Assembly: GCA_016744295.1 (NCBI GenBank)
Contig: JADGEQ010000019.1
Coordinates: 60,934 to 124,933, forward strand
DNA length: 64,000 nt
Reading direction: 5' to 3'
Source of the DNA: Desulfobacteraceae bacterium
Lineage (GTDB): Bacteria; Desulfobacterota; Desulfobacteria; Desulfobacterales; Desulfobacteraceae
Under the pieces are notes generated by a model, which saw nothing but the letters and a program-made list of their open reading frames with translations, was not told the origin of the DNA and made no database searches. Positions 60,213-64,000 of the stretch are shown here, one piece after another (positions within the stretch are counted from its first letter, which is position 1; each line of letters begins with the position of its first letter). The position numbers were made by a program, and so were the translations under genes.

Positions 60213-60612
60213 TCGTGTCTCCCTAAGGTATACAAAATTATCCGACCATACAGATTTAGGCGCCATCGCTACCGATTTAATGAAAATTTCTATCCGGTTG
60301 ATTAAAAAATGTATGGGCGGTATTTAGCAATATTTTATCCCTGTTATTTTTTGCTGAGATACCACCCAAAAAAGGAGACACCCAGTGCTAAAATCCAGAG
60401 AAAAATAACCCTACCCAATTGTTTATTCATTTATTGTCCTTGGTGCTAAGAGCAGAGTATTACAAAAGTTTTCATGGTTTGTCAAAATTAGTCATCCGGT
60501 TCCGGCAAATTTTAGGTTTACCTTCCCGTGGGTTTTCTGTATCCTTGGCCGGGTTCTGGCGGACAGGCTGGCAAGATCCAAATGACAGTGACATTTTTAG
60601 TGGAGTCTCTGG
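60213..60612. other. promoter region between znuA and the DMT exporter
   Basis: 400 bp. It contains the small membrane peptide gene at 60344-60430 and, by position, control sites of both divergent units. No Zur box could be recognised with confidence. Confidence 0.5.
60344..60430 (-). CDS. 28-residue single-helix membrane peptide
   Basis: ATG 60428-60430 with AAGGA 6 nt upstream; stop at 60344-60346. The sequence is a single hydrophobic helix (RVIFLWILALGVSFFGWYL) with a Lys pair at each side. It lies 131 bp before znuA on the same strand, so it may be the first gene of the zinc operon or a separate small regulator. It is too short for standard gene finding. Confidence 0.55.
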   Translation of the reverse strand: MNKQLGRVIFLWILALGVSFFGWYLSKK

Positions 60613-61521
60613 GTGATAAACGCAGACATGACCCTTAGGGCCTCGGTGCTCACCATTTTTTTATGCCTTCTTTTTGGGGGTAACGGGGTTGCCATGAAAT
60701 TGGGATTTACCGGCCTGGGGGTTTTTACCTCGGCTGGAATTCGCTTTAGCCTGGCCGCTGTTGCCCTTTTTGCCTGGGCCTGGTACAAAAAAATCCCTTT
60801 GGCCCTGGACAGGGACCAACGGCTGCCCATTCTGATTCAATCCTGCTTGTTTACCTTTCAGCTCTCTTTTTTTCACCTGGGGCTTTCAAGAACCACGGCA
60901 TCCCACGGTGCCCTGATAACCAATATTCTTCCCTTTGTGGTCTTGATCCTGGCCCATTTTTTTATCCCGGGGGACAAAATTACCCTAAAGAAAAGTGTGG
61001 GAATTTTCCTGGGGTTTATCGGGGTGCTGCTGCTGTTTTTTGATGCACCCGCCCTGGATTCAGACTTGCAGAAAGGAGATATTCTTGTCCTTTGTGCGGT
61101 TCTTGTATGGGGAACCTCTGCGGTATTTATTAAACGAATCATCCAAGGGTTCCATGTGGTTCAAATTACCCTTTATCCCATGATATTTGGGATTCCTTTT
61201 CTTTTTTTGGGAGGTCTGCTATGGGATGATCCCATGGTTTTGGCGGTCACACCAACCGTTATAAAGGCCTTGCTGTTCCAGTCCCTTGTGACCACGGCCT
61301 TTGGGTTTGTTGTCTGGAATACCCTGCTCCAAAGATTTGGTGCCACAGCCCTTCATTCTTTTATTTTTATCATTCCCCTTTCCGGGGTATTTTTAGGGGT
61401 GATGATATTGAAAGAGCCCGTGACCCCTCACCTTTTGGCATCCATCGGGTTTGTTGTGGCAGGGATTCTAGTGGTCAACATAAGAAAGAGAAAAAAAGTT
61501 TTGCTATTCCCCATTCCCTAG
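60613..61521 (+). CDS. EamA/DMT superfamily transporter
   Basis: 302 residues, ten hydrophobic helices in two EamA halves (FGGNGVAMKLGFTGLGVFTSAGIRF; VLCAVLVWGTSAVFIKRIIQG). Probably a metabolite exporter. The start is GTG 60613 (GGAG 7 nt upstream); ATG 60628 is the alternative. Confidence 0.85.
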   Translation: MINADMTLRASVLTIFLCLLFGGNGVAMKLGFTGLGVFTSAGIRFSLAAVALFAWAWYKKIPLALDRDQRLPILIQSCLFTFQLSFFHLGLSRTTASHGALITNILPFVVLILAHFFIPGDKITLKKSVGIFLGFIGVLLLFFDAPALDSDLQKGDILVLCAVLVWGTSAVFIKRIIQGFHVVQITLYPMIFGIPFLFLGGLLWDDPMVLAVTPTVIKALLFQSLVTTAFGFVVWNTLLQRFGATALHSFIFIIPLSGVFLGVMILKEPVTPHLLASIGFVVAGILVVNIRKRKKVLLFPIP

Positions 61522-61529
61522 GGGACGTT

Positions 61530-62030
61530 TTATTGCCGGGCACGGATTTCTATGCAGAGGGTTTCCTGGTTTTCCTGGAACAGGCGCAACCCTTCAAATA
61601 ACCCCTCCACCACTTTTATGGGATTCTTTTGGTTGCCCATGCGTATGGGCGTTTTTGCGCTTCCCGGAACAATAAAGGAGGAACCCGAGGGGTCCAATGG
61701 GTGGATCCAAAGCGCCATTAATTCTTTTTCCACAATATAGGGGAACACAATGCCGGGGGGGAGGAGAAAAGAGTCTGTTTGCCGATCATTATCCCTGGGG
61801 TTCATTTTCTTGGGATCATCAAGACCCCATTTTTCAAGTCTTCTCGTCTGTCCATGTTTGTTCCAGCCCAGGTGCATCTGTTTGACAAACTGGTTAGTCA
61901 GATCCTCTTGAAACAAGAAAACCTGGGGATCTTCATTGTTTTTGCCCCATAAATGGCGGTGGGTCCGGGTCACAAAGGCGGAGGCTTTTTGTTTCCATAA
62001 AATCGGGTCTTTTAGAGGGTCAGCGCTCAT
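61530..62030 (-). CDS. primase/Toprim-like fragment protein
   Basis: 166 residues from ATG 62030 (GGAGG about 9 nt upstream). The run WKQKASAFVTRTHRHLWG, FVKQMHLGWN, LPPGIVFPYIVEKELMALWI, VPGSAKTPIRMG and VVEGLFEGLRLFQ follows the pattern of phage/plasmid primase-like Toprim proteins (linker, then 'LPaGivIP', then VvEgefDAl), but stops after the first Toprim Glu. No zinc finger and no second acidic motif remain. It overlaps the PIN gene by 11 bp. Relation to primases is inferred from pattern only. Confidence 0.5.
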   Translation of the reverse strand: MSADPLKDPILWKQKASAFVTRTHRHLWGKNNEDPQVFLFQEDLTNQFVKQMHLGWNKHGQTRRLEKWGLDDPKKMNPRDNDRQTDSFLLPPGIVFPYIVEKELMALWIHPLDPSGSSFIVPGSAKTPIRMGNQKNPIKVVEGLFEGLRLFQENQETLCIEIRARQ

Positions 62031-62625
62031 GGGAATCTCCTCCAATAAAATAGACTAACTTTTCTTTGGAAAATTGTCCGGCCATCTCCATGACGGGTTT
62101 GGCGTACCTGCCAAGTTCACATAATCGGGCTGTTTTTTTTAAATATTCTTTTTGATCCATGAATCCAGAATACCAGAAAATTTTGGGGACCAGAAGCGCA
62201 TTTATAAAAGGAATTTGCTGGGCATGGCAAAACCTTGCTGCTTGGCCGTCATCCACCAGGACAAAGGCGCCTGTCTTGGGGGTATCTGGCAAGCCAACAC
62301 CTGATAACTTAAAAGGATTCAGATCATAAAAAATCTGAATGGTTTCTTTTTCTCCCTTGTCCATGGCCATAAAATCTTTCAGTAAAAACAGGGAATGATC
62401 AGCCGGGCCAGGTTCCTGGAATATGATTTGACCAGAGCTGTTTTGTCTTTTTTCCCCAAGGGTTAAAAAATAGGCTGCCCCGGGATATCCGGTTTTGGTG
62501 ATTTCCCTGAAGACAGACGGGGTCATGACCACCTGCCAGACATTTAAAAGAAAGGCAAAAAGATCGGCCTTGTATAAAAGAATGGCAGAAGAGGCGTCCA
62601 CAAAGATTTTTTTTGGAATCTTCAC
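62020..62625 (-). CDS. PIN-domain nuclease-like protein
   Basis: 201 residues from GTG 62625. Acidic residues fit the PIN active site: D10 (IFVDASSAILLY), E41 (FREITKTG), E92/E94 (DKGEKETIQIF) and D125/D126 (VLVDDGQAARF). Such domains are RNases, as in VapC or DUF3368 proteins. The GTG overlaps the upstream stop (GTGA, 4 bp) and the end overlaps the primase-like gene by 11 bp. There is no small antitoxin gene next to it. Confidence 0.7.
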   Translation of the reverse strand: MKIPKKIFVDASSAILLYKADLFAFLLNVWQVVMTPSVFREITKTGYPGAAYFLTLGEKRQNSSGQIIFQEPGPADHSLFLLKDFMAMDKGEKETIQIFYDLNPFKLSGVGLPDTPKTGAFVLVDDGQAARFCHAQQIPFINALLVPKIFWYSGFMDQKEYLKKTARLCELGRYAKPVMEMAGQFSKEKLVYFIGGDSHER

Positions 62626-63692
62626 TGGATAAATCCTTTGTATATAAAGAATCCGTAGAGTCCCACAAGGGTACATCCCGCCCATCTGGGCAAAGTGCCC
62701 AAAAAAGCGGTTAACAGAAACAAACCGGCTCCGGCACCCATGATGCAAAAGACGGCTGTTTCAAAGGAGGGGGGGATTTCCAGGGGGGTGAACAGGGCAA
62801 AAAGGCCCAGGCACAGGGGGATACAAATATGGCAGTCTCCGATTTGGGAGGAATAGGCAATGTCCGCACGGTGTATTCTGGCATAATAAAGGGCCAGAAA
62901 TGCATTGGGAAGGACCATGAGGAACCCGCTTAAAATTCCCAGGTTTTCCTTTGCCAACAAGCCCTTCCCGTGGAGGGTGATCCATTTAACCAATCCGTCA
63001 ATACTGGAAAAAACTGCCCATGCACAGATGCCGATGAGGATAAGGTCAATCAGGATTCGTTTTTTGATTTTCCTGTTGTTGCGGGCATTGGTTTTCAGTA
63101 CATCAAAGATTTGGAATATCTGCCAGAACAGGAACAGCCCCACCAGCACCCACCCGTCATTGGCCGTGATGACACCATCCCTGCCAACCAGCCAGAGAGC
63201 GGCAGTAAAAAAAATCAATGCCAAAAGGCTGAGAAGTAAGGATAGATAATTTATCTTGGTTTCCCGGGCCTCCCCTTGGTTTTTCGGCAAAAGGTTCATT
63301 CCCCAGAAAATAGCGGGAATGGCCAGTACCAGGGTAAGATTGGTGAGGTTGTTTACCAGGCAGTTTTCCAGTACCAGGTGCCCGCTGGTGATCCGGCTTC
63401 CGGATCTTGCCATGAGATAGGCAAAGCATAGATTGGGAAAACCGCTGAAATAGGGCATGACCAGGGTGCCGACAATGGTGCCTTCAAACCCGTTTTTTTC
63501 AACGGCATTCAGCCGGGTAATCATTAAAAAGGAAGCCGCTAAAAAACAAAGTATCAGCTGCCAGGGTCCCGGTGTAAGGATTACCTTTATATAAGGGACT
63601 AAAGCATCCGGTATTGCCAGAATTCCTGAATAGTGCTCTGTCAGGCTCAGAACCCTTTGATAAAACTCGGATAAAGTCGTAATAATTTCCAT
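62622..63692 (-). CDS. sodium/calcium-exchanger-like membrane protein
   Basis: 356 residues from ATG 63692 (the frame extends left without a credible site). About ten helices in two halves. The alpha-repeat-like segments are GFEGTIVGTLVMPYFSGFPNLCFAYLM... and GILSGFLMVLPNAFLALYYARIHRADIAYSSQIG. They resemble the CaCA (YrbG) alpha repeats, but with divergent GxSxPE motifs, so the ion is uncertain. It is first in an overlapping set with the PIN and primase-like genes. Confidence 0.7.
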   Translation of the reverse strand: MEIITTLSEFYQRVLSLTEHYSGILAIPDALVPYIKVILTPGPWQLILCFLAASFLMITRLNAVEKNGFEGTIVGTLVMPYFSGFPNLCFAYLMARSGSRITSGHLVLENCLVNNLTNLTLVLAIPAIFWGMNLLPKNQGEARETKINYLSLLLSLLALIFFTAALWLVGRDGVITANDGWVLVGLFLFWQIFQIFDVLKTNARNNRKIKKRILIDLILIGICAWAVFSSIDGLVKWITLHGKGLLAKENLGILSGFLMVLPNAFLALYYARIHRADIAYSSQIGDCHICIPLCLGLFALFTPLEIPPSFETAVFCIMGAGAGLFLLTAFLGTLPRWAGCTLVGLYGFFIYKGFIQ

Positions 63693-64000
63693 AGGCAAGA
63701 TACATAAAAGAAAACAAGGGTTACCGCAACCGATATTTTTGGGGTGTCTGTCTTGATTCGCATCAATGAAAGTTCCTAATTGTGACTGCCATTGTAATCT
63801 GAAATTATTAAATTGTCTGAGGTAAAAACACAAGGATCAAAAAAGAAGAGGAAAAATAGACTGAAAAATCAGTAGGATAGAAATGATTGACAAATTAAAA
63901 TAAATAAGGTTTGACATCGGATCAAAATTCATGCATTATCGCTCGGTCTTCAGGAGGACAGACTTTAAACAGCCCCTCCGAAATAAAGAGTTTGATCTTT
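63693..64000. other. noncoding end of window
   Basis: About 300 bp of AT-rich noncoding DNA with a strong outward promoter and a hairpin (GGAGG 63953-63957 with CCTCC 63975-63979). The last bases match the start of 16S rRNA in 11-13 positions and then differ. Confidence 0.5.
63911..63939 (+). promoter_or_regulatory. strong sigma70-type promoter
   Basis: TTGACA (63911-63916), 17-bp spacer, CATTAT (63934-63939), preceded by an AT-rich UP-like tract. It faces out of the window to whatever follows, perhaps an rRNA operon. Confidence 0.6.

Noticed and set aside
1..64000. CRISPR arrays, tRNA genes, or a diversity-generating retroelement
   Set aside because: No regularly spaced repeats, no tRNA cloverleaf noticed, and no reverse transcriptase with a template/variable repeat near the fibre genes.

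Overview
The window comes from a Gram-negative, anaerobic-looking bacterium, most likely a sulfate-reducing Desulfobacterota (Desulfobacteraceae-like). That is an inference. It rests on the anaerobic cobalamin genes (cbiC, cbiA, cbiD), the DUF169 protein next to a MetNIQ-type importer, and the overall protein style. No rRNA or other marker gene is complete enough to prove it.

Left host flank (1-7.65 kb, all minus strand): a membrane-anchored serine hydrolase, an AlaC-like aminotransferase, a metN-metI-metQ type ABC importer followed by a DUF169 protein, and a small unknown gene with a strong ribosome binding site.

Middle (about 7.7-47.3 kb): a nearly complete Mu-like transposable prophage. 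Early region: BRO-type antirepressor, two small minus-strand genes, CI-like repressor with two operator copies, Ner-like regulator, small early genes, DDE transposase (MuA-like), AAA ATPase (MuB-like), zinc ribbon, Gam, DUF2786, GemA, ASCH-like protein, a frameshifted PAPS-reductase-like gene, a small exported nuclease-like protein and a DNA-binding protein, closed by a strong terminator at 20.9 kb. Late region: amidase, holin-like protein, terminase subunits, portal fused to an F-like head protein, protease with an internal scaffold start, decoration and capsid proteins, connectors, contractile tail (sheath, tube, chaperone with a -1 frameshift site, tape measure), baseplate and fibres, a repeat protein with eleven 22-residue units, DUF1353, a lipoprotein and a terminator. 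A minus-strand tyrosine recombinase sits at the right edge, which is unusual beside a DDE transposase.

Right host flank (47.9-64 kb): a metal-homeostasis region with a His-rich exported protein, a first ZnuA, a permease pair (UPF0718 and TIGR03943-like) and a ZIP transporter; a cobalamin operon (cbiC-cbiA-cbiD-GGDEF-trmO) with a structured leader and small upstream ORF; a znuB-znuC-znuA operon on the minus strand with a newly noticed 28-residue membrane peptide upstream; a DMT exporter; and an overlapping three-gene set (CaCA-like membrane protein, PIN nuclease, primase/Toprim-like fragment). The window ends with a strong outward promoter and a 13-base match to the 5' end of 16S rRNA.

The most interesting points are: a three-hairpin element between the transposition ATPase and zinc-ribbon genes; the structured leader of cbiC; an apparent ATC start for cbiA; several perfect inverted repeats inside phage coding sequences; two frameshift sites; the DDE transposase plus tyrosine recombinase combination; and the PIN/primase-like/CaCA-like operon.
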